A stretch of 37,127 nucleotides of DNA from Rhodocyclaceae bacterium UBA2250 (GTDB lineage Bacteria; Pseudomonadota; Gammaproteobacteria; Burkholderiales; Rhodocyclaceae). The position numbers and the translations under genes are program-made. How positions within the stretch are numbered: the stretch's first letter is position 1; each line of letters starts with the position of its first letter. Shown piece after piece: positions 8,366 to 16,559 of the stretch. The stretch spans positions 1-37,127 of the forward strand of contig DDXW01000050.1 of the NCBI GenBank assembly GCA_002347285.1, written 5' to 3'. A model generated the notes under the pieces. It searched no databases. It was not told the DNA's origin and saw nothing but the letters and a program-made list of their open reading frames with translations.

Positions 8366-9367
8366 ATGGACTACCTCGGCTTCCAGCTGCGCAACAACCT
8401 GTTCGTCGCGCCCATGGCGGGCGTCACGGACCGGCCCTTCCGCCAGCTCTGCAAGAAGCTCGGCGCCGGCCTCGCGGTGTCGGAGATGGTGACCTCGAAC
8501 TCCCTGCTCTACGGCAGCGCCAAGACGCGCCGGCGCGCCGACCACGCCGGCGAAGTCGAGCCGATCGTGGTGCAGATCGCCGGCGCCGATCCCGAACTGC
8601 TGGCGCAGGCGGCGCGCTACAACGTCGAGCGCGGCGCCCAGATCGTCGACATCAACATGGGCTGCCCGGCCAAGAAGGTCTGCAACGTGATGGCCGGCTC
8701 GGCGCTGATGCAGAACGAACCGCTCGTCGCGAAGATTCTCGAGGCAGTCGTCGATGCGGTGCCGGAAACGCCCGTCACTCTCAAGTTCCGCACCGGCTGG
8801 AACCGCGAGAACCGGAACGCGCCGACCATCGCGCGCATCGCGCAGGAATCCGGCGTGCGCGCGATCGCCATCCACGGCCGCACCCGCGCCGACCAATACC
8901 GCGGCGAGGCCGAATACGACACCATCGCCGACGTGAAGACGCGCGTCAACATCCCGGTGATCGCCAACGGCGACATCGCGACGCCGCAGCAGGCCAAGTT
9001 CGTGCTCGACTACACGCGGGCCGACGGTGTGATGATCGGCCGCGCGGCGCAAGGCCGGCCGTGGCTGTTCCGCGAGATCGAGCACTTCCTCAAGACCGGC
9101 GCCGCCCTGCCGGCGCCGACTTTCGCCGAGATCCACGCGATCCTGCGCGGCCATCTCGCCGACCTCTACACCTTCTACGGCGAGGACACCGGCGTGAAGA
9201 TCGCACGCAAGCACATCAGCTGGTACACGAAGGGCATCGTCGGCGCGGCGCGCTTCCGCCATGCGATGAACCAGCTGGAGGACGTCGACGCGCAGCTGGC
9301 CGCCACCGACGAGTTCTTTCTCGGCCAGATGGCCGGCAACCTGCCGATCTACGCGGAGGCCGCATGA
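8366..9367 (+). CDS. dusB: tRNA-dihydrouridine synthase B
   Basis: DusB reduces a specific uridine in the tRNA D-loop using FMN and NADPH. The 333-residue protein is a TIM barrel starting LRNNLFVAPMAGVTDRPFR, with the catalytic-loop cysteine C106 in MGCPAKKVCN, the phosphate-binding IHGRTRADQYRGEA and VIANGDI segments, and an all-helical tRNA-binding C-terminal domain. Residues and length are typical. Its stop overlaps the fis start (ATGA), reproducing the conserved dusB-fis operon, in which fis expression depends on dusB transcription and translation. Confidence 0.95.
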   Translation: MDYLGFQLRNNLFVAPMAGVTDRPFRQLCKKLGAGLAVSEMVTSNSLLYGSAKTRRRADHAGEVEPIVVQIAGADPELLAQAARYNVERGAQIVDINMGCPAKKVCNVMAGSALMQNEPLVAKILEAVVDAVPETPVTLKFRTGWNRENRNAPTIARIAQESGVRAIAIHGRTRADQYRGEAEYDTIADVKTRVNIPVIANGDIATPQQAKFVLDYTRADGVMIGRAAQGRPWLFREIEHFLKTGAALPAPTFAEIHAILRGHLADLYTFYGEDTGVKIARKHISWYTKGIVGAARFRHAMNQLEDVDAQLAATDEFFLGQMAGNLPIYAEAA

Positions 9368-9594
9368 GCAACGACATCGGCGACTGCGTGCGCCGCACCC
9401 TCAACCGCTACTTTCGCGACCTCGACGGCGAGGCGCCGCATGCGATCTACGACATGGTGATCGGCTGCGTGGAGCGTCCGATGCTCGAGGTCGTCATGAA
9501 GCAGGCCGCCGGCAACCAGTCCGTCGCCGCCGAGATGCTCGGCATCAGCCGCAGCACCCTGCGCAGAAAACTTGCAGAACACAATCTCTCTTGA
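9364..9594 (+). CDS. fis: Fis-family nucleoid-associated DNA-binding protein
   Basis: Fis bends DNA and shapes transcription, replication and recombination, usually peaking on outgrowth. This 76-residue protein ends in the Fis helix-turn-helix, QSVAAEMLGISRSTLRR, preceded by the dimer core helix ERPMLEVVMKQAAGN. It is shorter than the 98-residue E. coli protein, lacking part of the N-terminal beta-hairpin arm that activates Hin-type invertases; that short form is common outside the enteric bacteria. It overlaps dusB by 4 bp, and purH follows after 10 bp, an order also seen in Pseudomonas. It might regulate the purine genes, but the sequence does not show this. Confidence 0.93.
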   Translation: MSNDIGDCVRRTLNRYFRDLDGEAPHAIYDMVIGCVERPMLEVVMKQAAGNQSVAAEMLGISRSTLRRKLAEHNLS

Positions 9595-9598
9595 GGAG
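9593..9598 (+). promoter_or_regulatory. Strong ribosome-binding site that fixes the purH start
   Basis: GAGGAG overlaps the fis stop codon and is spaced 6 bp before ATG 9605. It selects MKVSQALISVSDKHG as the purH N-terminus over an in-frame upstream ATG at 9572, which lies inside fis. Confidence 0.75.
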
Positions 9599-9604
9599 TC
9601 CCAC

Positions 9605-11188
9605 ATGAAGGTCAGTCAGGCGCTCATCAGCGTTTCCGACAAGCACGGCGCGGTCGAGTTCGCGCGCGAACTCGCCGCCCTCGGCGTCAAGCTGCTGTCG
9701 ACCGGCGGCACGGCCAAGCTGCTGCGCGACGCCGGCCTCGCCGTCACCGACGTCTCCGACTACACCGGCTTCCCCGAGATGCTCGACGGCCGCGTCAAGA
9801 CGCTGCACCCCAAGGTGCATGGCGGCATCCTCGGCATCCGCGGCAACGCCGAGCACGAAGCGACGATGGCCAAGCACGGCATCCCGACCATCGACCTCGT
9901 CGTGGTCAACCTCTACCCGTTCCAGCAGACCATCGCCAAGAAGGACTGCTCGCTGGAAGACGCGATCGAGAACATCGACATCGGCGGCCCGACCATGGTG
10001 CGCGCCGCGGCGAAGAACCACGGCAACGAAAAAGGCGGCTGCGCGGTGGTGGTCGAGCCGGCCGACTACGCCGGCATCATCGCCGAGATGAAAGCCAACG
10101 GCGGCGCCATCTCCACCGCCACGCGTTTCGCGCTCGCCAAGAAGGCCTTCGTGCATACCGCGCGCTACGACTCGGCCATCGCCAACTGGCTGACCAGCCT
10201 CGATACCGACAGCAAGCCCACCACCTTCCCCGAGCGCCTGCAGCTCGCCTTCGACAAGGTCGACACCATGCGCTACGGCGAGAACCCGCACCAGCAGGCG
10301 GCGTTCTACAAGGAGCCGAACCCCGTCGCCGGCAGCATCGCCTCGTATGAGCAACTGCAGGGCAAGGAGCTCTCCTACAACAACATCGGCGACGCCGACG
10401 CCGCGTGGGAAGCGGTCAAGGCCTTCGACGGCGTCACGGCATGCGTCATCGTCAAGCACGCCAACCCCTGCGGCGTGGCGCTCGGCGCCAGCGCCGAAGA
10501 AGCCTACCGGCGCGCCTTCAAGACCGACCCGACCTCGGCCTTCGGCGGCATCATCGCCTTCAATTGCGCGATCGACCAGGCGACGGCCGAGGCCGTCTCC
10601 GGCCAGTTCGCCGAGGTGATCATCGCGCCCGAGATCACCGCCGAGGCGCGCGCCGTGTTCGCCGCCAAGCAGAACCTGCGCGTGCTGGTGGTGCCCCTGC
10701 CGCAAGGGGGGCGTACCGGCGGCCAGTTCGACTACAAGCGCGTCGGCGGCGGCCTGCTGGTGCAGACCGCCGACGAGGCGCGCATCGCCCGGTCCGACAT
10801 CAAGGTGGTCACCAGGCGCGTGCCGACCGAGCAGGAGATGCGGGACCTCTTGTTCGCCTGGAAGGTGGCCAAGTACGTCAAGTCGAACGCCATCGTCTAC
10901 TGCAAGGACGAAATGACCGTCGGCGTCGGCGCCGGCCAGATGAGCCGCGTCGACTCGGCGCGCATCGCCGCGATCAAGGCCGAGAACAACGGTCTCACCG
11001 TGGTCGGCTCGGTGGTCGCCTCCGACGCCTTCTTCCCGTTCCGCGACGGCCTCGACGTGCTGGCCAAGGCCGGCGCCACCGCCGTGATCCAGCCCGGCGG
11101 CTCGGTGCGCGACGCGGAAGTGATCGCCGCGGCCGACGAGCAGAACATCGCGATGGTGTTCACCGGCTTCCGCCACTTCCGTCACTGA
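9605..11188 (+). CDS. purH: Bifunctional AICAR transformylase / IMP cyclohydrolase
   Basis: PurH carries out the last two steps of IMP synthesis: formylation of AICAR by 10-formyl-THF and ring closure. The 527-residue protein has the MGS-like cyclohydrolase domain at about 1-200 (SVSDKHG, STGGTAKLL, RVKTLHPKVHGGIL) and the transformylase domain after it (YGENPHQQAAFY, SYNNIGDADAAWE, and the catalytic Lys-His pair in VIVKHANPCG). Around residue 365 the sequence PLPQGGRTGGQFDYKRVGGG looks a few residues longer than usual; its DNA contains a perfect CCCCT/AGGGG stem at 10694-10709. The purD ATG begins 2 bp after the stop. Confidence 0.96.
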   Translation: MKVSQALISVSDKHGAVEFARELAALGVKLLSTGGTAKLLRDAGLAVTDVSDYTGFPEMLDGRVKTLHPKVHGGILGIRGNAEHEATMAKHGIPTIDLVVVNLYPFQQTIAKKDCSLEDAIENIDIGGPTMVRAAAKNHGNEKGGCAVVVEPADYAGIIAEMKANGGAISTATRFALAKKAFVHTARYDSAIANWLTSLDTDSKPTTFPERLQLAFDKVDTMRYGENPHQQAAFYKEPNPVAGSIASYEQLQGKELSYNNIGDADAAWEAVKAFDGVTACVIVKHANPCGVALGASAEEAYRRAFKTDPTSAFGGIIAFNCAIDQATAEAVSGQFAEVIIAPEITAEARAVFAAKQNLRVLVVPLPQGGRTGGQFDYKRVGGGLLVQTADEARIARSDIKVVTRRVPTEQEMRDLLFAWKVAKYVKSNAIVYCKDEMTVGVGAGQMSRVDSARIAAIKAENNGLTVVGSVVASDAFFPFRDGLDVLAKAGATAVIQPGGSVRDAEVIAAADEQNIAMVFTGFRHFRH

Positions 11189-11190
11189 TC

Positions 11191-12471
11191 ATGAAGCTCC
11201 TCGTCATCGGTTCCGGCGGCCGCGAACATGCGCTGGCCTGGCGGCTCGCGCAGTCGCCCAAGGTGCAGAAGGTCTATGTCGCGCCGGGCAACGCCGGCAC
11301 CGCCCGCGAGGACGGGCTCGAGAACCTGCCGCTCACGCACATTCCCGACCTCGTCGCCTTCGCGCGCGACAACGCCATCCACGCCACCGTCGTCGGCCCC
11401 GAGGCGCCGCTCGCCGCCGGCGTGGTCGATGCGTTCCGCCACGCCGAACTGCGCATCTTCGGCCCGACCCGGGAAGCGGCCCAACTCGAAAGCTCCAAGG
11501 ACTTCGCCAAGCAGTTCATGCGCCGCCACGGCATCCCGACCGCGCAGTTCGCCACCTTCACCGACGCCGCCGCGGCGCACGCCTACATCGACGCCGAAGG
11601 CGCGCCGATCGTCGTCAAGGCCGACGGGCTGGCCGCCGGCAAGGGCGTGGTGGTCGCCATGACGGCGGACGAGGCGCACCGCGCCATCGACGACATGCTC
11701 GCCGGCAACAAGCTCGGCGAGGCGGGCAGCCGCGTGGTGGTCGAGGAGTTCCTCGAGGGCGAGGAGGCCAGCTTCATCGTCATGGCCGATGGCCACCACG
11801 CCCTGCCGCTCGCCACCAGCCAGGACCACAAGCGGCTCAGGGACGACGACCAGGGGCCGAACACCGGCGGCATGGGCGCCTATTCGCCCGCCCCGGTCGT
11901 CACCCCGGAGATCCACGCGCGCGTGATGCGCGAGGTGATCATGCCGACCATCCACGGCATGGAGAAGGACGGCATCCTGTTCACCGGCTTCCTCTATGCC
12001 GGCCTGATGATCAAGCCCGACGGCGGGCCGAGTGGATCAATAAGGGTGCTCGAATTCAACTGCCGCATGGGCGATCCCGAGACGCAGCCGATCATGCTGC
12101 GGCTCAAGAGCGACCTGCCCGACCTCGTCGATGCGGCGATCGACGGCCGCCTCGACAAGGTGGAAGCCGAGTGGGACCGGCGCGTCGCCCTCGGCGTCGT
12201 GCTCGCCGCGCACAACTACCCGGACAGCCCGCGCAAGGGCGACGTCATCCATGGCCTGCCGCAGCCCCAGCCGGACGCCCACGTCTTCCACGCCGGCACC
12301 GCCCTGAAGGACGGCCACGTCGTCACCGCCGGCGGGCGCGTGCTGTGCGTCACCGCGCTCGGCGACAACGTGCGCGCGGCGCAGAAGCGCGCCTACGAGA
12401 TCGCCGACGGCATCCGCTTCGAGGGCATGCAGTACCGCCGCGACATCGGCCACCGCGCCATCCGGCGCTGA
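11191..12471 (+). CDS. purD: Phosphoribosylamine-glycine ligase (GAR synthetase)
   Basis: PurD joins glycine to 5-phosphoribosylamine with ATP, the second step of purine synthesis. The 426-residue protein has the N-terminal Rossmann-like start LLVIGSGGREHALAWRL, the ATP-grasp segments IVVKADGLAAGKGVVVA and VVVEEFLEGEEASFIVM, the glycine-rich GPNTGGMGAYSP, and the metal-binding EFNCRMGDPETQ. One oddity is KPDGGPSGSIRVLEFNC near residue 280: codons 12031-12045 (AGT GGA TCA ATA AGG) are five AT-leaning, rare-type codons in a row in a gene that otherwise almost always ends codons in G or C. The neighbouring purH gives the expected purHD pair. Confidence 0.96.
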   Translation: MKLLVIGSGGREHALAWRLAQSPKVQKVYVAPGNAGTAREDGLENLPLTHIPDLVAFARDNAIHATVVGPEAPLAAGVVDAFRHAELRIFGPTREAAQLESSKDFAKQFMRRHGIPTAQFATFTDAAAAHAYIDAEGAPIVVKADGLAAGKGVVVAMTADEAHRAIDDMLAGNKLGEAGSRVVVEEFLEGEEASFIVMADGHHALPLATSQDHKRLRDDDQGPNTGGMGAYSPAPVVTPEIHARVMREVIMPTIHGMEKDGILFTGFLYAGLMIKPDGGPSGSIRVLEFNCRMGDPETQPIMLRLKSDLPDLVDAAIDGRLDKVEAEWDRRVALGVVLAAHNYPDSPRKGDVIHGLPQPQPDAHVFHAGTALKDGHVVTAGGRVLCVTALGDNVRAAQKRAYEIADGIRFEGMQYRRDIGHRAIRR

Positions 12472-12485
12472 ACGGACGAGCGCCC

Positions 12486-13391
12486 ATGGACATCGCCGCC
12501 GTCCGCGCCTACTTCACCGGCCTGCAGGAACGCATCGTCGACTTCCTGGCCGACTTCGACGGCAAGCCGTTCCTGCGCGACGAATGGGTCCGGCCCGAGG
12601 GTACGGGCGGTGGCGGCGGGATTTCCCGGCTGATCGAGGAAGGCGGGTTCTTCGAGCGCGGCGGCGTCAATTTCTCGCACGTGAAAGGCGAGCGGCTACC
12701 CGCCTCGGCGAGCGCCCACCGGCCGGAACTCGCCGGCAGAAGCTGGGAGGCGATGGGCGTCTCGCTGGTGCTGCATCCGCGCAATCCCTACTGCCCGACC
12801 ACGCACCTGAACGTGCGGTTTTTTGTCGCCGCCAAGGAAGGCGAGGAGCCGGTCTGGTGGTTCGGCGGCGGCATGGACCTGACGCCCTACTACGGCTTCG
12901 CCGAGGATTGCGAGCACTTCCACCGCAGCTGCCAGGCCGCGCTCGATCCCTTCGGAGCGGATCTCCATGCGCGCTACAAGAAGTGGTGCGACGAGTACTT
13001 CTTCCTGAAGCACCGCAACGAACCGCGCGGCATCGGCGGCATCTTCTTCGACGACCTGAACGAAGGCGGCTTCGAAAGATGCTTCGCGCTGGTGCAGAGC
13101 GTCGGCAACCACTTCCTGCCCGCCTACCTGCCGATCTGCACGCGGCGCCGCGACTACGGCTACGGCGAACAGCAGCGCGATTTCCAGGCCTACCGGCGCG
13201 GCCGCTACGTCGAGTTCAACCTGGTGTGGGACCGCGGCACGCTGTTCGGCCTGCAATCGGGCGGGCGCACCGAGGCGATCCTGATGTCGCTGCCGCCGAT
13301 CGTCAAATGGCGCTACGCCTGGCATCCCGAGCCGGGCAGCCCGGAAGCGAAGCTCTACACCGACTTCCTGCCGCCGCGCAACTGGATCTGA
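12486..13391 (+). CDS. hemF: Oxygen-dependent coproporphyrinogen III oxidase
   Basis: HemF uses O2 to decarboxylate two propionates of coproporphyrinogen III, giving protoporphyrinogen IX in the aerobic heme route. The 301-residue cytoplasmic protein matches the family in full: GGGGGISRLIEEG and FERGGVNFSHVKG near the N-terminus, HPRNPYCPTTHLNVRFF, WWFGGGMDLTPYYGF, FFDDLNEGGFE, and the C-terminal EFNLVWDRGTLFGLQSGG and LMSLPP. It lies 14 bp after purD. Its last 37 bp overlap the 3' end of hemY on the other strand, so two heme loci meet tail to tail. Its presence implies at least facultative aerobic growth. Confidence 0.96.
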   Translation: MDIAAVRAYFTGLQERIVDFLADFDGKPFLRDEWVRPEGTGGGGGISRLIEEGGFFERGGVNFSHVKGERLPASASAHRPELAGRSWEAMGVSLVLHPRNPYCPTTHLNVRFFVAAKEGEEPVWWFGGGMDLTPYYGFAEDCEHFHRSCQAALDPFGADLHARYKKWCDEYFFLKHRNEPRGIGGIFFDDLNEGGFERCFALVQSVGNHFLPAYLPICTRRRDYGYGEQQRDFQAYRRGRYVEFNLVWDRGTLFGLQSGGRTEAILMSLPPIVKWRYAWHPEPGSPEAKLYTDFLPPRNWI

Positions 13392-14605
13392 GGCCTGAGT
13401 TCGGCGCACTGCGCCGCGGCGCGGTAGTGGCGGTTCGCGTCGTCCGGCCGCTCCAGCCGGTCGAACAGGCGCGCCAGTTCGATGTGCGCCGCGCAGCTCG
13501 GCGCCACCGCCAGCGAGGCTTCGCAGTAGCTCTGCGCCTTCCCCCACAGCTGCCGCTGGATGCAAAGCCGGCCCAGCGCCAGCAGCAGGCCCGCGTCCTG
13601 CGGGTGCGCCAGCAGCCACTTCTCGCAATGGGCGAGGCGGCCGAGTGCGTCGCCTCCCGGGCAGGTGGCGTAGGCATCGAGCAGTGCCGACTCCCAGCGC
13701 TCGTCGAGATAGTCCTCGATCAGCTGCGCGCTCTCGGCGCAGGCGCCGGCGGCGGCCAGCGCCGCGGCGGCGCGCTGTGCCAGCCGCGGGTCGAGCCGGT
13801 CGGCGGCGGGCATGTCGCGCCAGAAGCGAACCAGCTGCGCGGCGTCGCCGGCCAGCGCGTCGAGCATGCCGTGATAGGCGTGCAGGCGCAGCGGCTGCGC
13901 CTGCTCCGGCGTCAGCGCCTTGTGCTTTTCGAGCTGGCGCGCGAGGCGCAGCATTTCCGCCCAGTCGCCGCTTCCCTGGGCCAGCCGCAAGGCCAGCCGC
14001 TGGGCGGCGATCTGGCGGCGCTCCTGCGGACCCAGTTGTTCCAGCGCGGCGGCGGCGGCAGCGTAATCGCGCGCATCGAGCGCGATGCGGACCGCGGCCA
14101 TCAGCCGCGCCGTGCGCCAGCCGGCCGCATCCAGGCTCTCGCAGCGGGCCTCCCAGGCGGCGATGCGCGCGGGGTCGCGCAGCGCGTTGGCCGCCTTCAG
14201 GCCGACGAGGGCGGCAATGCCATGCACGGACGCCGCCTCGCCGGCGCCGAGTTCTTCCGCCGCCGCGTGCTGCCCCGCTTTTTCCGCGCTCTTCAGCGCA
14301 CCGCTGTAGCGCCCTTCCCAGAACAGGCGCAGCGCCTCGTGCGCCGCGCGCTCGTCGCGCCGGCGGGCGCGCCGCGTGCGGAACTCCGCGACGACGCGCG
14401 GCAGGCCGAGCGTGACGGCGACCGCGCGCAGCAGCAGATAGAGCGCGAGCAGCGCCGCCAGCTGCGCCAGCACGAACAGATTGAGGGAGAGTTCGGCGCG
14501 CCACGGCGGCACCACCAGGAGCACGTAGCCGTCGGTCAGGCGGCCGAGCAGGGCGACGCCGATCGCCAGCGCGGCCAAGGTCAGCAGCCAGAACAGCGAA
14601 CGCAT
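13355..14605 (-). CDS. hemY: HemY-family inner-membrane TPR protein of the heme operon
   Basis: HemY of proteobacteria is an inner-membrane protein with a periplasmic or cytosolic TPR-like helical domain, implicated in coordinating late heme synthesis (it is not the Bacillus protoporphyrinogen oxidase of the same name). This 416-residue protein has two membrane segments near the N-terminus (LFWLLTLAALAIGVALLG and LNLFVLAQLAALLALYLLL), then Ala-rich helical repeats to the C-terminus. It starts 5 bp after hemX. The DNA at 14232-14254, coding ELGAGEAA, matches the 23-bp dispersed repeat at 21 of 23 positions. The stop lies inside hemF on the other strand. Confidence 0.88.
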   Translation of the reverse strand: MRSLFWLLTLAALAIGVALLGRLTDGYVLLVVPPWRAELSLNLFVLAQLAALLALYLLLRAVAVTLGLPRVVAEFRTRRARRRDERAAHEALRLFWEGRYSGALKSAEKAGQHAAAEELGAGEAASVHGIAALVGLKAANALRDPARIAAWEARCESLDAAGWRTARLMAAVRIALDARDYAAAAAALEQLGPQERRQIAAQRLALRLAQGSGDWAEMLRLARQLEKHKALTPEQAQPLRLHAYHGMLDALAGDAAQLVRFWRDMPAADRLDPRLAQRAAAALAAAGACAESAQLIEDYLDERWESALLDAYATCPGGDALGRLAHCEKWLLAHPQDAGLLLALGRLCIQRQLWGKAQSYCEASLAVAPSCAAHIELARLFDRLERPDDANRHYRAAAQCAELRPQIQLRGGRKSV

Positions 14606-14610
14606 GCCGG

Positions 14611-15777
14611 TCAGCGCCCCGCGCCGCGATCACCGCGGTCACGACTGAGCTTGAAGTTGCGCAGCGCCGCCAAGGTCTCGTTGAGTTCGACCGGTTCGCG
14701 CATCACGTCGAGGCGCGCGAGGCTCTTCAGCGTCGCCTGCGCCTCCTGCACGACAGGCGCTTTCACGTCGAAATACTGCCCGAGCCAGGCATCGGCCTGA
14801 CGCAGATCGCTCTGGAAGCTGCGGCCGTCGCGCGCCAGCAGCGCCAGGCGCGCGGAAAGCAGGCGCAGGCGCAGGTTCTCGCGCAGGAAGAAGGTCTCGC
14901 GCGGCGACAGCAGGCCGGGGTCGGGACGGTCGATCCGCTCGATGCGCACGAGCTGGCGCAGCTCCTGCCACAGGTCGCCGAACCAGCCGCGCAGCAGTGC
15001 CTGCCAGTCGAAACCCGGCGCCGGCGGGGCGGCGCCAACAGTCTCCCCTGCCGCGAGGGAGGGGCTGGGGGTGGGCGGGACTTTGGCGGGCGCGGCCTTT
15101 TTCGCCGGCTCGGCCGGCCGCTGCTCGAAGGCGAGCGGCAGCTGCGGCACGGCATTCTGCAAGGCATCGAGCTTGAGGGCGATGCCCGACACGTCCGCAC
15201 CCGGCAGCGCCTTGAGGCGCTCGATGTCGCGCGCGATCAGCTTGCGCAGGTTGAGGAACTGCGGCTGGGCGCTCTTCGCCAGGCGCGCCTCGGCGCCCGA
15301 GAGCGCGATCAGCGCCGCCTCGACGTTGCCCGCCAGTTGCAGCTGCTGCGCGGCGATGGCGACGCTCTGCTCGATCTCCGCGAGCAGGCGGTCGTCGCGC
15401 ACATGCGTCAGCTCCTGGTACATCGTCTCGAGCGCGAGCTGCTGGCTGCGCGCCTCGGCCAGCTGCGCCTCGAGCGCGCCGACCTTGGCCTGCAGGGCGT
15501 CGAGCGCCGTGCGGTCCTGCCTGGCGCCGGCCTGCGCCGTGCGCTGCGCCGTCTCGTTCTCGGCGAGCCGGCGCCCCAGTTCCTCCCGGGTCGCCTCGAG
15601 CCGCGCGTGGCCCAGCCAGGCGAGCACCGCGACGCCGAGCAGCGCCGCGCCGGCGAGCAGCCACGGCGCCAGCGCGAACGGCGCCTTCGCTTCGGCCTCG
15701 TTCTGCGCCGCGGGGACGGGGGCCGGCAGGGTGAGCGCCGGCTGCTGTTCCGGATGGGAGGACGGTTCGGTCGTCAT
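14611..15777 (-). CDS. hemX: HemX-family membrane protein with coiled coil
   Basis: HemX-family proteins are single-pass membrane proteins of the hemCDXY operon. They are often mislabelled uroporphyrinogen-III methyltransferase but have no SAM-binding motif, and none is seen here. The 388-residue protein has a Pro/Ala-rich cytoplasmic N-terminus, one membrane helix (APWLLAGAALLGVAVLAW), a long coiled coil rich in Ala, Glu, Gln and Arg, and a helical C-terminal domain. A low-complexity linker before GFDWQALLRGW, encoded by 15041-15077, looks like an in-frame insertion of a G-rich hairpin element. The start ATG overlaps the hemD stop by 4 bp. The molecular role is not established; interaction with heme enzymes is a family-level inference. 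Confidence 0.86.
   Translation of the reverse strand: MTTEPSSHPEQQPALTLPAPVPAAQNEAEAKAPFALAPWLLAGAALLGVAVLAWLGHARLEATREELGRRLAENETAQRTAQAGARQDRTALDALQAKVGALEAQLAEARSQQLALETMYQELTHVRDDRLLAEIEQSVAIAAQQLQLAGNVEAALIALSGAEARLAKSAQPQFLNLRKLIARDIERLKALPGADVSGIALKLDALQNAVPQLPLAFEQRPAEPAKKAAPAKVPPTPSPSLAAGETVGAAPPAPGFDWQALLRGWFGDLWQELRQLVRIERIDRPDPGLLSPRETFFLRENLRLRLLSARLALLARDGRSFQSDLRQADAWLGQYFDVKAPVVQEAQATLKSLARLDVMREPVELNETLAALRNFKLSRDRGDRGAGR
15041..15077. repeat. G-rich hairpin-like element read in frame in hemX
   Basis: On the + strand this reads CTCCCCTGCCGCGAGGGAGG followed by a run of G tracts; on the hemX strand it encodes PTPSPSLAAGETVG. The CTCCC...GGGAG arms, GC loop and adjoining G-rich tail resemble the small 'CCCTCTCC...GGAGAGGG' elements widespread in GC-rich proteobacteria and often found in frame in linkers. 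The resemblance is from general knowledge; only one clear copy is in this window. A similar stem, CCCCTGCCGCAAGGGG, occurs in purH at 10694-10709. Confidence 0.4.
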
Positions 15778-16559
15778 GAGTGCGAAAAATACTCCAAAAG
15801 CCCGGCGAGCAGGCCGGCGTCGGCCGGGCCGGTCTCGATCACCTCGTGCAGGCCGAGGGCGCGCGCCTGCGCGGCGATGCGCGCGTGCGGCACGAAGGTC
15901 GGCGTGCGCTTGAGCCAGCCCTGGCCGAGCTTGCCGACCATGTCGCAGAGATTGCGCAGGCCCTCGCTGCTGGTGACGGTCAGCGCGTCGAGCCGCCCCT
16001 CGCTCCACAGCTTGAGCAGCGGCGCCGGGTCGGTGGCCGGCATGCCGCGCCGGTAGCAGGTGACGTAGTCCACTTCGGCGCCGCGCGCTTTCAGCGTGTC
16101 GCCGAACAGGTCGCGGCCGCCGTCGCCGCGGAAGATGACGACGCGCCTGCCCGCGACGTCGGCGAACTCCGGCAGCGCCAGCAGCGCCTCGGAATCGAAG
16201 CGCTGCTGCGGCGCGACGACGTCGCGGATGCCGTGACGCGCCAGCGCCTGCTCGCTGCTCTTGCCGACCGTCGCGACGCGCACGCTCTCCGGCCACTGGC
16301 GGCGGGCGAGGATTACCGCCAGCGCCTTGTCCACCGCGTTCGGGCTGACGAACATCGCCCAGTCGTACTGGTCGAGGCGGATCGCCGCGTCGAGCAGCGG
16401 CGTGGTGTCGTCGAGATCCTCGATCGCCAGCACGGGGAACAGCACGGGATGCGCGCCGAGCTCGGCCAGCGCTTCGGCCAGATGCGCCGCCTGGCCCGCC
16501 GGCCGCGTGACGACGATGTGCCGCCCCGCCAGCGCCGAGTTTGTCGCTGCGTCAGCCAA
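15774..16559 (-). CDS. hemD: Uroporphyrinogen-III synthase, probable TTG start
   Basis: HemD closes and inverts ring D of hydroxymethylbilane to form uroporphyrinogen III. The protein is recognised by GRHIVVTRPAGQAAHLAEAL at the N-terminus, MFVSPNAVDKAL, VVIFRGDGGRDLFGDTL and LTVTSSEGLRNL. No ATG or GTG is in frame near the expected start; the nearest upstream ATG is far inside hemC. The best candidate is TTG at 16559, overlapping the hemC stop by 8 bp and giving 261 residues, a normal length. The first codons (NSALAGR, residues 7-13) are encoded by copy 1 of the 23-bp repeat read on the opposite strand, so an insertion may have replaced the original start. A CTG start inside the repeat is an alternative. 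Confidence 0.9.
   Translation of the reverse strand: MADAATNSALAGRHIVVTRPAGQAAHLAEALAELGAHPVLFPVLAIEDLDDTTPLLDAAIRLDQYDWAMFVSPNAVDKALAVILARRQWPESVRVATVGKSSEQALARHGIRDVVAPQQRFDSEALLALPEFADVAGRRVVIFRGDGGRDLFGDTLKARGAEVDYVTCYRRGMPATDPAPLLKLWSEGRLDALTVTSSEGLRNLCDMVGKLGQGWLKRTPTFVPHARIAAQARALGLHEVIETGPADAGLLAGLLEYFSHS
16520..16542 (+). repeat. 23-bp dispersed repeat, copy 1 (hemC/hemD junction)
   Basis: Reads GCCGCC-C-CGCCAGCGCCGAGTTT, identical over all 23 bases to copies 2 (20341) and 4 (30164), and one base different from copy 3 (23866). It lies within the first codons of hemD, on the strand opposite to the gene. The next base is G, as in copies 3 and 4. There is no matching right arm nearby, so no hairpin of the copy 3 type. 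Confidence 0.85.

Noticed and set aside
14611..16296. A 561-residue HemX with a long N-terminal extension
   Set aside because: The extension overlaps hemD in another frame and is low-complexity Arg-rich; MTTEPSSHPEQQ at 15777 with an ATGA overlap is the normal start.
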